Virus record (IMG/VR): IMGVR_UViG_3300024265_000102
Span: 1 to 44,273 of that record
DNA length: 44,273 nt
Direction: 5' to 3' (one strand)
DNA from: a virus
The notes beneath the pieces were generated by a model. That model did not search any database. It was not told where the DNA came from and saw only the letters and a program-made list of their open reading frames with translations. Shown here piece by piece: positions 7,291 to 15,349 of the stretch (position 1 is the first letter of the stretch; every line of letters starts with the position of its first letter). Both the position numbers and the translations under genes were made by a program.

Positions 7291-7524
7291 GTGAGTCTAA
7301 ACACCTATGAAGTAAAGTGGGTCTCTAAGAGTAAGGGATTTAAAGGCGGTGAAATAACTAACCGTACTCGTATTATCACCACTTCTGAACAATCAGCAAT
7401 AGCGTTCTTAAAAGCCGCAGAGGGTGATGATGTTAAGGAAATCTTAGGTTGTATTAAAGAGCCTGAGGTACATGACAGCAGTTGTCAATATTGTAAGGGC
7501 AACTCAGGATATTTCAATGGATAA
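7291..7524 (+). CDS. Hypothetical protein with C-terminal Cys pair
   Basis: Two starts are possible: ATG 7276 in an ATGA overlap, or GTG 7291 placed 7 bases after AGGAG (7279-7283). The ribosome-binding site favours GTG, giving 77 residues. The body (TYEVKWVSKSKGFKGGEI, SEQSAIAFLKAAEG) looks like a small alpha/beta domain, and the end carries SCQYCKGNSGY, half of a zinc knuckle. No family is recognised. It overlaps the ligase gene. Confidence 0.55.
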   Translation: MSLNTYEVKWVSKSKGFKGGEITNRTRIITTSEQSAIAFLKAAEGDDVKEILGCIKEPEVHDSSCQYCKGNSGYFNG

Positions 7525-8398
7525 AGTAATCAAACCGTTATTAGCCACCAAAGCCGACTATGATAAGATACGTTATCCTGTGTTAGCTACTCCTAAATTA
7601 GACGGTATACGTTGTCTGATGGTTGACGGTGTAGCTATGTCCAGGTCGATGAAGCCTATCCCTAATGAGTTTGTCCAGCAACAATTGAAGGATTTACACG
7701 GCCTCGACGGTGAGTTAATGGTTAACGGAGACTTTAACCAAGTGCAATCCGGGATTATGAAACGTACAGGGGAACCCGATTTTACTTACCATGTATTTGA
7801 TTCTTGGGATATTGAGGAACTCCACAAAGAAGATGTCGGGTACAAAGAAAGGATAGATTTGCTTGAATGGGCTGATTACTGTGACCATCATCGTATCCAA
7901 TGTCTAACCCCTGTCCAAATCAACAACGAACAAGAACTTGACCAATACCTTGATGAGTGTTTAGCCAAGGGCTTTGAAGGTGTAATGATTCGTGATCCAA
8001 ACGGTAAATATAAGTTCGGAAGATCGACCGTCAATGAAGGTATTTGGTTAAAGATTAAACGGTTCCTAGACGATGAAGGAATCTTAATAGATATCACCGA
8101 AAAGATGCATAACGCCAATGAATTAGAAGAGGATGAATTGGGCTATGCTAAGCGGTCATCAGCTAAAGGTAATTTAGTACCCACGGGGACAGCCGGGTCA
8201 CTAACCCTTAGATGGGGCGGTATTGAATTCAAGGTAGGGTTCGGCCCTGGATTTACTGATCAAGATAAGCAAGAAATTTGGGACAATAGAGAGGATCTTG
8301 TTGAGAACATAGTCACGTTTCGTTACCAAGAACTATCTAAGGATGGTGTTCCACGCTTTGGTAAAATGGTTGGTTTCCGTCACCCTGATGATTTGTAA
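7517..8398 (+). CDS. ATP-dependent DNA ligase
   Basis: The protein has 293 residues from the ATG at 7517, which has AGGA upstream and overlaps the previous stop; a longer frame from 7472 lacks such support. Motif I is PKLDGIR with nucleophile Lys27. The chain continues with DGELMV (motif III region), FEGVMIRDP (motif IV, about 150) and WLKIKRF (motif V, about 177). A C-terminal OB-fold-like segment ends RFGKMVGFR. The length and T7-like minimal architecture fit a phage ligase sealing nicks during replication and recombination. Confidence 0.93.
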   Translation: MDKVIKPLLATKADYDKIRYPVLATPKLDGIRCLMVDGVAMSRSMKPIPNEFVQQQLKDLHGLDGELMVNGDFNQVQSGIMKRTGEPDFTYHVFDSWDIEELHKEDVGYKERIDLLEWADYCDHHRIQCLTPVQINNEQELDQYLDECLAKGFEGVMIRDPNGKYKFGRSTVNEGIWLKIKRFLDDEGILIDITEKMHNANELEEDELGYAKRSSAKGNLVPTGTAGSLTLRWGGIEFKVGFGPGFTDQDKQEIWDNREDLVENIVTFRYQELSKDGVPRFGKMVGFRHPDDL

Positions 8399-8426
8399 TT
8401 TAGTTGTTCTTATTTTGTGAAAACGC

Positions 8427-8455
8427 TTTACTTATTGATCAGGTCGTGTAATAAT
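8427..8455 (+). promoter_or_regulatory. Candidate promoter, twin of the one at 41299-41327
   Basis: TTTACT (8427-8432), a 17-base spacer and AATAAT (8450-8455) lie 41 bases upstream of the gene at 8496. The spacer also matches the distant minus-strand copy at several positions (TGAT, then TCGTG next to the -10), and both are followed by GA. Similarity beyond the hexamers suggests a dedicated phage promoter class. Confidence 0.5.
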
Positions 8456-8495
8456 GAGTTCAAGTTAAAGCAAACACCAAACGAGAAACAGACAA

Positions 8496-8714
8496 ATGAC
8501 TAAATTAACAATGACTAACGATACTCTTGCATACACAACTCTGTCAGGCAATGTTGTTTCCTTTTCAAAAGAAAAGTTATTAGAAATACTGACCAATTGG
8601 GAAGGATATATGTGCGCAGACAACTTACCAAAATGGCTAGTTATGAACGGAGACGTAAAGACTTTTAACCAAGCCAAGAAACTAATAACTTTAAAAGCTG
8701 CAGAGTTAGTATAA
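8496..8714 (+). CDS. Hypothetical protein
   Basis: The protein has 72 residues and is preceded by a candidate promoter and a weak ribosome-binding site. It reads as a short beta stretch (TLAYTTLSGNVVSFS) followed by helices (KEKLLEILTNW, FNQAKKLITLKAAEL). No family is recognised. With its own promoter it may be expressed separately from the ligase operon. Confidence 0.55.
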   Translation: MTKLTMTNDTLAYTTLSGNVVSFSKEKLLEILTNWEGYMCADNLPKWLVMNGDVKTFNQAKKLITLKAAELV

Positions 8715-8741
8715 ACCCTAAAGAAAGGAGCGTAGATATCA

Positions 8742-8996
8742 ATGCCTCGTAAACGAGTTGATCACAGACCTATCTGTACGTGTAGAGCTTATGAATTCCC
8801 TCACAAGATAGGCGGTAAATGTGATGGTAGTGCTTTTGCCGAACACCATTGGCTGATGGATAAGGGCTGTTGTGATATGTGTAATTGCAATACAGGCAAC
8901 GATTGTGACGTTATAACCGGGGCTGAATCAATACAAGAAGCTGAATGTTACGACGAAGCAAAGAGACTTTACCCCGGTGAACAATTACCAATGTGA
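8742..8996 (+). CDS. Cysteine-rich hypothetical protein
   Basis: The protein has 84 residues, with AAAGGAG upstream. It contains about nine Cys, including CTCR, CCDMCNCN and NDCD, and several His, so it probably binds one or two metal ions. The CXFAEHHW-type segment (CDGSAFAEHHW) resembles conserved small phage proteins of unknown function. It is the last gene before the terminator at 9014-9045. Confidence 0.6.
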   Translation: MPRKRVDHRPICTCRAYEFPHKIGGKCDGSAFAEHHWLMDKGCCDMCNCNTGNDCDVITGAESIQEAECYDEAKRLYPGEQLPM

Positions 8997-9013
8997 TAAC
9001 CCCTCAAGTAAAT

Positions 9014-9045
9014 AAAGCCTAATTACGGTGTTAGGTTTTATTTTT
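9014..9045 (+). terminator. Rho-independent terminator ending the early plus-strand block
   Basis: AAAGCCTAA (9014-9022) pairs with TTAGGTTTT (9031-9039), with one G-U pair and an 8-base loop, followed by ATTTTT. It lies 18 bases after the stop of the Cys-rich gene and before the terminase genes. Confidence 0.75.
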
Positions 9046-9068
9046 CTACAGATAGACCTCCCTTTAAA

Positions 9069-9097
9069 TGTACATTCCCTAATAGATGATTTATATT
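9069..9097 (+). promoter_or_regulatory. Candidate promoter for the terminase/structural operon
   Basis: TGTACA (9069-9074), a 17-base spacer and TATATT (9092-9097) lie about 34 bases upstream of the small terminase gene and directly downstream of the terminator. Confidence 0.4.
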
Positions 9098-9130
9098 GAA
9101 CCCGACAAAGCCCGGTAATTAAATCATTGT

Positions 9131-9535
9131 ATGCAAAATCAACCTTTAACAATAGATCAGCTCAGAGGCCTCATCAGTAAGGGTGAAGCTAAAGATCCTC
9201 TGATATTTCTAGAAGCCATTATGAACGGGCAAGATCCCCGTAGACTTTCTAGTATCTACGAATTAATATGTGAGGTAGATAGTTTTAATGACGGTGATAT
9301 TTGCCGTAGTGATTGGGTTGAAATTGTAGACCACGTTATAGCTAGGTTCAAATACCACCCTGTCTCAATTGGTGATTCCACGGCTGCGGCCAAAACCCTC
9401 GCTGAATACTTACACCCAAAGCGCAAACATATTGAGCTAGGGGGGAATGTTTCTAACGAGGCTGATCCTAATGCGAACCCGTTAACTGAAGAAGAAATAG
9501 ACTTATTTAAAGAGAAATTCAACGATGAGTTCTGA
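9131..9535 (+). CDS. terS: Probable terminase small subunit
   Basis: The protein has 134 residues. The call rests mainly on position directly before the large terminase gene, with an 11-base overlap, and on size. The middle has helical segments (SSIYELICEVD, SDWVEIVDHVIARFKYH) and the sequence AAAKTLAEYLHPKRKHIEL. That ending resembles the KLLEYLYPKRK-type segment of phage DNA-binding small terminases, from memory. It would recognise the packaging site and recruit TerL. There is no good Shine-Dalgarno before the ATG. Confidence 0.65.
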   Translation: MQNQPLTIDQLRGLISKGEAKDPLIFLEAIMNGQDPRRLSSIYELICEVDSFNDGDICRSDWVEIVDHVIARFKYHPVSIGDSTAAAKTLAEYLHPKRKHIELGGNVSNEADPNANPLTEEEIDLFKEKFNDEF

Positions 9536-10382
9536 TCTACTCATACCGAATTCTTGGTCATACAATGAAAAGCGTATGTTGAAATACATGCTAGAAAAAG
9601 ACGGCATGCAGTTCATGAGGTACTTCTTTAAGATTAGAGAAGATTCCAAAATGATCTGCAACTGGCACCACTACGTTATTGAATATGTTTTACAAGCCGT
9701 GTATGATCTCAAAGTAACTCGCCTCATCATCAATATAGCTCCAGGATATACTAAGACCGAACAAGCGGTTCTCAATTTTATATGTAGAGGGTTAGCCCTT
9801 AACCCTGCATCCAAATATATCCATACCTCATATGCCGGTAGATTGGTGAATACCAATTCAGCTAAGATTAGACAGACAATCAAGTCTAACGAATTCCAAG
9901 AACTCTGGCCAATGAAGATACGAGTCGATGCCGATGCCAAGGGTGAATGGTACACCGAGAAAGGCGGCGGCATGTTAGCGGCTGCGGCTGGTGGCCAGAT
10001 AACAGGGTTCAGAGCAGGTAGAATGGATGAGGGGATATTCACCGGGGCATTTGTAAACGATGACCCTGTTAAGCCTAAAGATGCTTATTCCCAAGTTAAA
10101 AGGTCAGCCATTAATAGCGATTTTAACAACACCATGCGGTCTAGGTTAGCGATAGAATCTGTACCAATGGTTAATATCATGCAAAGAATACATGAAGATG
10201 ACCTCAGCGGGTATCTACTTAGAGGGGGTTCTGGTGATAAATGGCACCACCTCGTTATCCCTACACGGTTATCAGAAGAAGCGTTGTCCGCGCCTTACCC
10301 TGAAGATCATACCCACGGGATACCCATAGATATAAACGGTATCCTAACAGCTATGCACACGGGTCAGGCTTATGCTTTTTAG
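9525..10382 (+). CDS. terL: Terminase large subunit, ATPase part (gene split)
   Basis: The frame has 285 residues. Walker A-like NIAPGYTKTE lies at about 70-79 and Walker B FVNDDPVKPKDAYS at about 175, as in TerL motors. The frame ends at TAG 10380-10382 just after a T5 run (10376-10380). Removing one T joins it to the following frame (AYAF-SVDALTRIPQ), giving about 530 residues, the usual size of this TerL group. The ATPase drives DNA into the prohead. The split is an assembly error, a genuine two-gene arrangement, or a +1 frameshift of the prfB type (UUU before a UAG stop). Confidence 0.9.
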   Translation: MSSDLLIPNSWSYNEKRMLKYMLEKDGMQFMRYFFKIREDSKMICNWHHYVIEYVLQAVYDLKVTRLIINIAPGYTKTEQAVLNFICRGLALNPASKYIHTSYAGRLVNTNSAKIRQTIKSNEFQELWPMKIRVDADAKGEWYTEKGGGMLAAAAGGQITGFRAGRMDEGIFTGAFVNDDPVKPKDAYSQVKRSAINSDFNNTMRSRLAIESVPMVNIMQRIHEDDLSGYLLRGGSGDKWHHLVIPTRLSEEALSAPYPEDHTHGIPIDINGILTAMHTGQAYAF

Positions 10383-11118
10383 TGTAGATGCCCTTACCCG
10401 TATACCCCAAAAAGTAATCCCAGGTACGCCTCTTTGGGCGTTTAAACACACCCTTGAACAATTATCTGTTATTGAAAACGGAGACCCATATACATACTCT
10501 AGCCAGTATCAGCAACACCCTAGCCCTCTTGGCGGAGGTATGTTTAAAGATAAGTACTGGAAGTACTATGACACGTTACCACCTGACATTGATCTAATCA
10601 GGATATATGGGGACACCGCCCAAAAGATTAAAGAACAAAACGATTATTCAGTGTTCCAATGTTGGGCTAGGTCTCGCAGTATGGGTATCTTCTTACTCGG
10701 CCAATGTCGAGGCAAGTGGGAAGCCCCTGAATTAGAATCCAAACTTGTAGAATTCTGGAACAAATATAAGCCCTCCCTCCGTAGACCTTTAGGGGCACAA
10801 GTTGTTAAGATAGAGGATAAAAGTTCAGGATCAAGTTTAATACAATCTATTAAGAAAGATTATATGATCCCTATTGAAGGGATACAAAGGAACACCGATA
10901 AGGTCTTCCGGGCTATGGGGGTTGTTAAGTATTTTGCAAGCGGGTATATCCATTTGCCCCGTGATGCTGATTATGTACACGACTACAAAGAAGAATTCAG
11001 AAAGTTTACACCGCTAAATACTCACAAACATGATGACCAAATCGACCCCACGATGGATGCGGTTGAAGATTTAATTGTGTTTGAAGATATGATGTATAAT
11101 AATAACGCTTTAAAATAA
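10372..11118 (+). CDS. terL: Terminase large subunit, nuclease part (gene split)
   Basis: The frame has 248 residues from ATG 10372, overlapping the ATPase part by 11 bases in the +1 frame. It contains the linker segment PYTYSSQYQQHPSPLGGGMF and then the RNase H-like nuclease motifs YGDTAQ, IEDKSSG and HKHDDQIDPTMDA. These acidic residues cut concatemeric DNA at the start and end of packaging. There is only a weak AGG before its ATG, which favours the view that it is normally translated as a continuation of the upstream frame. Confidence 0.9.
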   Translation: MLFSVDALTRIPQKVIPGTPLWAFKHTLEQLSVIENGDPYTYSSQYQQHPSPLGGGMFKDKYWKYYDTLPPDIDLIRIYGDTAQKIKEQNDYSVFQCWARSRSMGIFLLGQCRGKWEAPELESKLVEFWNKYKPSLRRPLGAQVVKIEDKSSGSSLIQSIKKDYMIPIEGIQRNTDKVFRAMGVVKYFASGYIHLPRDADYVHDYKEEFRKFTPLNTHKHDDQIDPTMDAVEDLIVFEDMMYNNNALK

Positions 11119-11147
11119 AGACCGGGATAACCAGCAAGGACCAAATT

Positions 11148-11963
11148 ATGAGCTCATTGAAAGACAGTTTGCCAAACCTAACTCAGGGGGTTAAGACCGC
11201 TTCTGATTTTAACATGTCTCTGGCCGTCGTACTAAATCTAATTGCGGGGATCAGGCCAGATTTCTTCTTTGGCCATAGCCCTGCCACCGCAGCCCAGACC
11301 ACTGACGTTTGGCCTAGGGGTGATATTCAACCGACATACCTATTCCCAAATGACAGTGGTGAGTTGTTAGAAATCGTATCTGACAATCTAGCAGATACTC
11401 AGCAAATAAAAGTAATAGGGTTAGATGAGACCGGGTTGGACAAAGTTGAATTGGTAACTCTAAATGGTACAACCGCTGTACCATTGACAGGGTTATGGAC
11501 TGCGGTAAATTCAGCAGTAAACAATGATTCTACCGTATTTCTAGGTCAGGTCGATATTCGAGGCGATGGTAGCACCACCACTAATATATTCGCAGTGTTG
11601 TTGGCGATTGATCAAAAGACCGCCCAAGGCGTGTACAAAGTCCCGTCTAACAAGGTAGGGATTGTTACGGCCCTATTAGCGTCTATCAACAAGACGGGAG
11701 GAGCGACAGTTACCTCTACATTTACAATTATAAAAAGACAACCTAATAAAGTATTCACAACCGATTTCTTAGTAGGCTTACAACGAGAGGGTGTTAGCTT
11801 GATAACCAGTGAGTTATCAATACCCTTAGTATTTGCTCCGTCTAGTGAAATCAAGACGAGAGGCGAACCCTCAAGCGGCCCTACAGATATATCTACTATT
11901 GCGGGTATTGTTCTTATTGATAAAAACTTAGTCCCTAGCGATGTCCTCTTAGCTTTACAATAA
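11148..11963 (+). CDS. Putative virion structural protein
   Basis: The protein has 271 residues and AAGGA upstream. The N-terminal 45 residues include a short hydrophobic helix. The remainder is beta-rich and Thr/Val/Ile-rich (SGELLEIVSDNLADTQQIKV, TSTFTIIKRQPNKVFTTDFL), as in head-surface or decoration proteins. It sits between terminase and portal, where several phages encode head fibres. No family is firmly recognised. Confidence 0.55.
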   Translation: MSSLKDSLPNLTQGVKTASDFNMSLAVVLNLIAGIRPDFFFGHSPATAAQTTDVWPRGDIQPTYLFPNDSGELLEIVSDNLADTQQIKVIGLDETGLDKVELVTLNGTTAVPLTGLWTAVNSAVNNDSTVFLGQVDIRGDGSTTTNIFAVLLAIDQKTAQGVYKVPSNKVGIVTALLASINKTGGATVTSTFTIIKRQPNKVFTTDFLVGLQREGVSLITSELSIPLVFAPSSEIKTRGEPSSGPTDISTIAGIVLIDKNLVPSDVLLALQ

Positions 11964-11973
11964 AGGTAACGAA

Positions 11974-13371
11974 ATGAGTGTTAACGAAGCGGCCATATTA
12001 GATGAGAAAGCCTATAAAGACGGTCTTGAAAACCTAATAGCCCAATTAGGTACCGAACAAGATAAGCGTCACAATTCTCGTTTTGTAAATTCTAAGAGGT
12101 TATCTATAGACGGTAATCAGGATGAGCTCAATGCCCTTTACAGAACCGATTGGATAGCGGGTAAAGTTGTTGATATTATCCCCAACGACATGACTCGTGA
12201 GTGGCGGTCTTTCACCGGAGAAATTGAACCTGATGTGGTTAAGTTATTAGAAGCTGAAGAAGATAGGCTTTATCTGATTGAAGCGTTTAATGAGGCTCAC
12301 AAGTGGGCCCGGTTATATGGCACTGCATTTATAGTCATGGTTATTGAGGACGGTGGTCAACCTGAAGACCCTTTAGTACTTGACAATATTGGGCCGGGCG
12401 GGTTAAAACATATTAAAGTTGTGGATCGCCATCGTGTCTCCCATGCCGATGTACAAGTTATTAATGATCCGATGGATCCTCATTTCGGGATGCCTGAATT
12501 CTACAGGTTCAATGAGACTTCTGTTAAGATTCACCACACTCGTGTGTTGAGATTCGATGGAGTTAAGTTGCCTTTTGATGAGTTCCGCCGTAACAATTAC
12601 TATTCAGATTCTGTGTTAGATAGACTATATGACCCCATTACTAATATGGCTACGGTCAACAATAGTGCTGCATCCATGGTGTATGAAACTAATGTGGACA
12701 TAATGAAGATCAAGGGGTTGATGAATTATCTTCAAACACCTGAAGGGGAAAACCTATTACGTAAACGATTTACATTGGCGAGCCAACTTAAGAGTTTCAA
12801 TAATATGATGTTATTGGATGCTGAGGAAGATTTCCAAACTAAGACTAATTCGTTTGCTGGTTTACCTGATTTGTTAGATCGTTACGCACAAGTAGTTACC
12901 GCAGGTAGTGATGTCCCCGCAACAAGGCTATTAGGTAGTTCAGCCAGTGGATTAAACGCAACTGGAGAAGGGGATCTTAAGAATTACTACGATAAAATTG
13001 CTGCTGATCAGGTTAAAGAATATAAACCTCGCCTAGACTATTTCGATAAAATAATGGCTAAGAGTTTAGGTTTATCAGATGATGTGGATTTAACCTATAA
13101 GTTTAATTCACTGTTCCAGATGACACCTAAAGAAATAGCTGATGTACAATTTGCCAATGCCCAACGTGATGCAATCTATTTGGATAGAGACGTCATCACC
13201 GAAGAGATTGTGGCTAAAGAATTAAAACAAGAAGGTACGTACACAAACATCACTGATGAGTACATTACTGAATTAGAAGAACTAGAGGATTTAGACGATG
13301 GCTTTGATACCGATCCCCTTAACATTGAGATTGAATCTGAATCAGGGGACGAAGAGGTCGAAGAAGACTAA
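11974..13371 (+). CDS. Portal protein (DUF1073 / HI1409 type)
   Basis: The protein has 465 residues. It begins with NALYRTDWIAGKVVDIIPNDMTREWR, typical of DUF1073 portals, followed by HKWARLYGTAFIVMVIEDGG, RHRVSHADV, HHTRVLRFDG and ATRLLGSSASGLNATGEGD. The C-terminus is strongly acidic. The dodecameric portal forms the DNA entry vertex and docks TerL and the connector. Its end overlaps the next gene by 74 bases in another frame. Anti-CBASS Acb1-like names sometimes attach to this family through related domains; here the position and length support a portal. Confidence 0.9.
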   Translation: MSVNEAAILDEKAYKDGLENLIAQLGTEQDKRHNSRFVNSKRLSIDGNQDELNALYRTDWIAGKVVDIIPNDMTREWRSFTGEIEPDVVKLLEAEEDRLYLIEAFNEAHKWARLYGTAFIVMVIEDGGQPEDPLVLDNIGPGGLKHIKVVDRHRVSHADVQVINDPMDPHFGMPEFYRFNETSVKIHHTRVLRFDGVKLPFDEFRRNNYYSDSVLDRLYDPITNMATVNNSAASMVYETNVDIMKIKGLMNYLQTPEGENLLRKRFTLASQLKSFNNMMLLDAEEDFQTKTNSFAGLPDLLDRYAQVVTAGSDVPATRLLGSSASGLNATGEGDLKNYYDKIAADQVKEYKPRLDYFDKIMAKSLGLSDDVDLTYKFNSLFQMTPKEIADVQFANAQRDAIYLDRDVITEEIVAKELKQEGTYTNITDEYITELEELEDLDDGFDTDPLNIEIESESGDEEVEED

Positions 13372-14119
13372 ACGAGCAAGACCGGTCAAGACCCCCAAAA
13401 GCCCGGAAGTTAAGTACCGTAGACAATTACAACAATTGACTGCAATGTTGAGGAGAGATGTCCAAACTCAAATTGTACCTATCCTTAGGCAATTTGAATC
13501 CGAATATGTCAACGATGCATACGCCAAAACCTTAGAAGAAGCGTTCGACAACCTAAGAAGGGCGTACTCCGGTATCAATACTACCGCTAGAACAGTCGCC
13601 AGTTCTTTTGTTGAAGGGGCCAATAGCGCTAATAAGAAAAGATTTTATGCTGCGATGGATGACGCGGTAGGGGTCAACCTAGAGAGTATTATTCAGAATG
13701 AAGGGTTAGAGGATGTTCTGATTGCTACGACTCGTGAAAACGTAGGGCTGATACGCTCCATACCTGAGGAATTCTTTAAGAAGATTGAGACGGCGGTATT
13801 CACAGGTACAACCCAAGGTAGCACCGCCGGGGGAATGATTAAGCAGATTCAGAAAATCAGCAAGGTAACGGCTCAGCGGGCCAAGTTAATTGCACGTGAT
13901 CAATCCTCCAAATTAAACTCAGCACTCAATCAACAACGACAACAAAACCTAGGTGTTGAAGAATACATATGGCGCACATCTGGGGATGAAAGAGTTAGAG
14001 ATAATCATAGGTCTAAGAACGGCAAAATATTTCGCTGGGATGATCCCCCCAAGGACACTGGCCATCCTGGGCAAGACATTCAATGCCGGTGCGTAGCTCA
14101 ACCCATAATTAATCTGTAA
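13298..14119 (+). CDS. Minor head protein, Mu gpF-like head morphogenesis family
   Basis: The protein has 273 residues. ATG 13298 has GAGGA upstream and lies inside the portal gene. After a basic N-terminus, helical segments lead to a C-terminal domain with ARDQSSKLNSALNQQRQQ, EEYIWRTSGDERVRDNHRSK, GKIFRWDDPP, GHPGQDIQCRC, the signature of the Mu F / SPP1 gp7 head morphogenesis family. The CRC and the DNHR segment are conserved there. It would act inside the prohead with the portal. Confidence 0.88.
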   Translation: MALIPIPLTLRLNLNQGTKRSKKTKRARPVKTPKSPEVKYRRQLQQLTAMLRRDVQTQIVPILRQFESEYVNDAYAKTLEEAFDNLRRAYSGINTTARTVASSFVEGANSANKKRFYAAMDDAVGVNLESIIQNEGLEDVLIATTRENVGLIRSIPEEFFKKIETAVFTGTTQGSTAGGMIKQIQKISKVTAQRAKLIARDQSSKLNSALNQQRQQNLGVEEYIWRTSGDERVRDNHRSKNGKIFRWDDPPKDTGHPGQDIQCRCVAQPIINL

Positions 14120-14145
14120 ACGGGCAAACAATTCTAGTGAAAAGC

Positions 14146-14174
14146 TTGCTTTTAAATTCTATCCGAATTAATAT
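14146..14174 (+). promoter_or_regulatory. Candidate promoter before the capsid genes
   Basis: TTGCTT (14146-14151), a 17-base spacer and TAATAT (14169-14174) lie in the 81-base gap before the protease/scaffold gene. The match to sigma70 consensus is moderate. Confidence 0.3.
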
Positions 14175-14200
14175 TACGTTCTCAGTTTAAAGGCTATCCA

Positions 14201-15349
14201 ATGTTTTTAAAAGACCTGTTACAAATAACAACGGAACGAACATATACTGACGAAGGGTTCCTAAGGGTCCCTGCTCGTATATCCCGTGTCGGTATCCAAG
14301 AATACCTCGCTGTTGAAATGGGTTTGTCAGATAGAGATCCTGGAGATATTATCAGGGTGTTTAGACCAGCGGAAGAAGTCTTCTCAGAAAAATCCTTATT
14401 ATCATTTAGTAACAAACCAGTCACAGATAACCATCCTCCAGAGTTAGTCACTTCTAAGAATGCTAAAAAGTTTTCAGTAGGTCTTTCAGGGCCGGAAGTT
14501 ACCAAGGATGGGATATTTGCAAAGACAGTGATTCAAGTCACTGATGCGGCGGCTATAGCTAAAATAGAAAGTGGTAAAGTAGAGCTTTCTAATGGTTATA
14601 CCGCTGACATTGATTGGACACCAGGAATTACTCCGGAAGGCGAGCAGTTTGACGCCGTTCAGAGGAACATCAAGGGCAATCACATTGCCATTGTAGAACG
14701 TGGTCGTGCTGGACCTGCTTGCAGAGTGGCCGACAATTTACCCGCAAAAGGAGATAAAGTCATTATGGCTAAAATCACAATTGATGGGGTTGATTTTGAA
14801 GTATCTGATCAAGCTGCTCAAGCGGTTGGGAAACTGCAAGCAAAATTGGTAGATGCTGAACATGAAGCCCAGAACGTAGAGGAACTAGCTAAGAAAAAAG
14901 AAGAAGACACGGACGAAAAGGATAAAGAAACCAAGAAAACCGAAGACTCTTTGAAAGCTAAGCTAGATGCCGCAAATTCAAAAATCCCTACAACTGATTC
15001 ATTAGATCAACTGGTTGCTGACCGTACTGCTGTTGTCGATGCCGTATTGAAAGTTATGCCGGATATCCAATGGAAAGGTAAAGATACTGACACTCTTCGG
15101 AAAGAAGTGGTTGGTTCCATGTGCCCTAACGTACAGCTAGATTCTGTTTCTAAAGAATATATCGCTGCCCGTTTTGATACATTGGTAGACGCTATTGACG
15201 ACAATGGTCAACGTAGACTTGACGATGCCTTCACTAAACAGATTAAAGATGGCAAAACTCAAGATAAAGATAACCGCCCTGCATCAGTCATCGCTCGTGA
15301 AAAGATGATGGCCGATAGCCAGAGTGCATGGAAAGGAGGCGTCAAATAA
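14201..15349 (+). CDS. DUF2213 prohead protein, probable protease-scaffold fusion
   Basis: The protein has 382 residues. Residues 1-180 carry DUF2213 hallmarks: TDEGFLRVPARISRVGIQEY, KPVTDNHPPELV and GNHIAIVERGRAGPACRVAD. The C-terminal half is charged and coiled (EELAKKKEEDTDEKDKETKK), typical of a scaffold. In related phages this protein lies before the decoration and capsid genes and probably processes or shapes the prohead. An internal in-frame start at 14765 may make the scaffold alone. Confidence 0.85.
   Translation: MFLKDLLQITTERTYTDEGFLRVPARISRVGIQEYLAVEMGLSDRDPGDIIRVFRPAEEVFSEKSLLSFSNKPVTDNHPPELVTSKNAKKFSVGLSGPEVTKDGIFAKTVIQVTDAAAIAKIESGKVELSNGYTADIDWTPGITPEGEQFDAVQRNIKGNHIAIVERGRAGPACRVADNLPAKGDKVIMAKITIDGVDFEVSDQAAQAVGKLQAKLVDAEHEAQNVEELAKKKEEDTDEKDKETKKTEDSLKAKLDAANSKIPTTDSLDQLVADRTAVVDAVLKVMPDIQWKGKDTDTLRKEVVGSMCPNVQLDSVSKEYIAARFDTLVDAIDDNGQRRLDDAFTKQIKDGKTQDKDNRPASVIAREKMMADSQSAWKGGVK
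14765..15349 (+). CDS. Internal in-frame start: separate scaffold product
   Basis: ATG 14765 lies exactly at the domain boundary of the DUF2213 protein, in frame, and is preceded by AAAAGGAG (14746-14753, 11 bases away). It would yield a 194-residue coiled, charged protein (MAKITIDGVDFEV...). Nested protease/scaffold genes are known, for example lambda C/Nu3. This is an inference from the ribosome-binding site and domain layout. Confidence 0.5.
   Translation: MAKITIDGVDFEVSDQAAQAVGKLQAKLVDAEHEAQNVEELAKKKEEDTDEKDKETKKTEDSLKAKLDAANSKIPTTDSLDQLVADRTAVVDAVLKVMPDIQWKGKDTDTLRKEVVGSMCPNVQLDSVSKEYIAARFDTLVDAIDDNGQRRLDDAFTKQIKDGKTQDKDNRPASVIAREKMMADSQSAWKGGVK

Noticed and set aside
14140-14155. AAAAGC-TT-GCTTTT palindrome as a terminator
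   Set aside because: A 2-base loop cannot form a stable RNA hairpin, and the sequence overlaps a better promoter-like -35.
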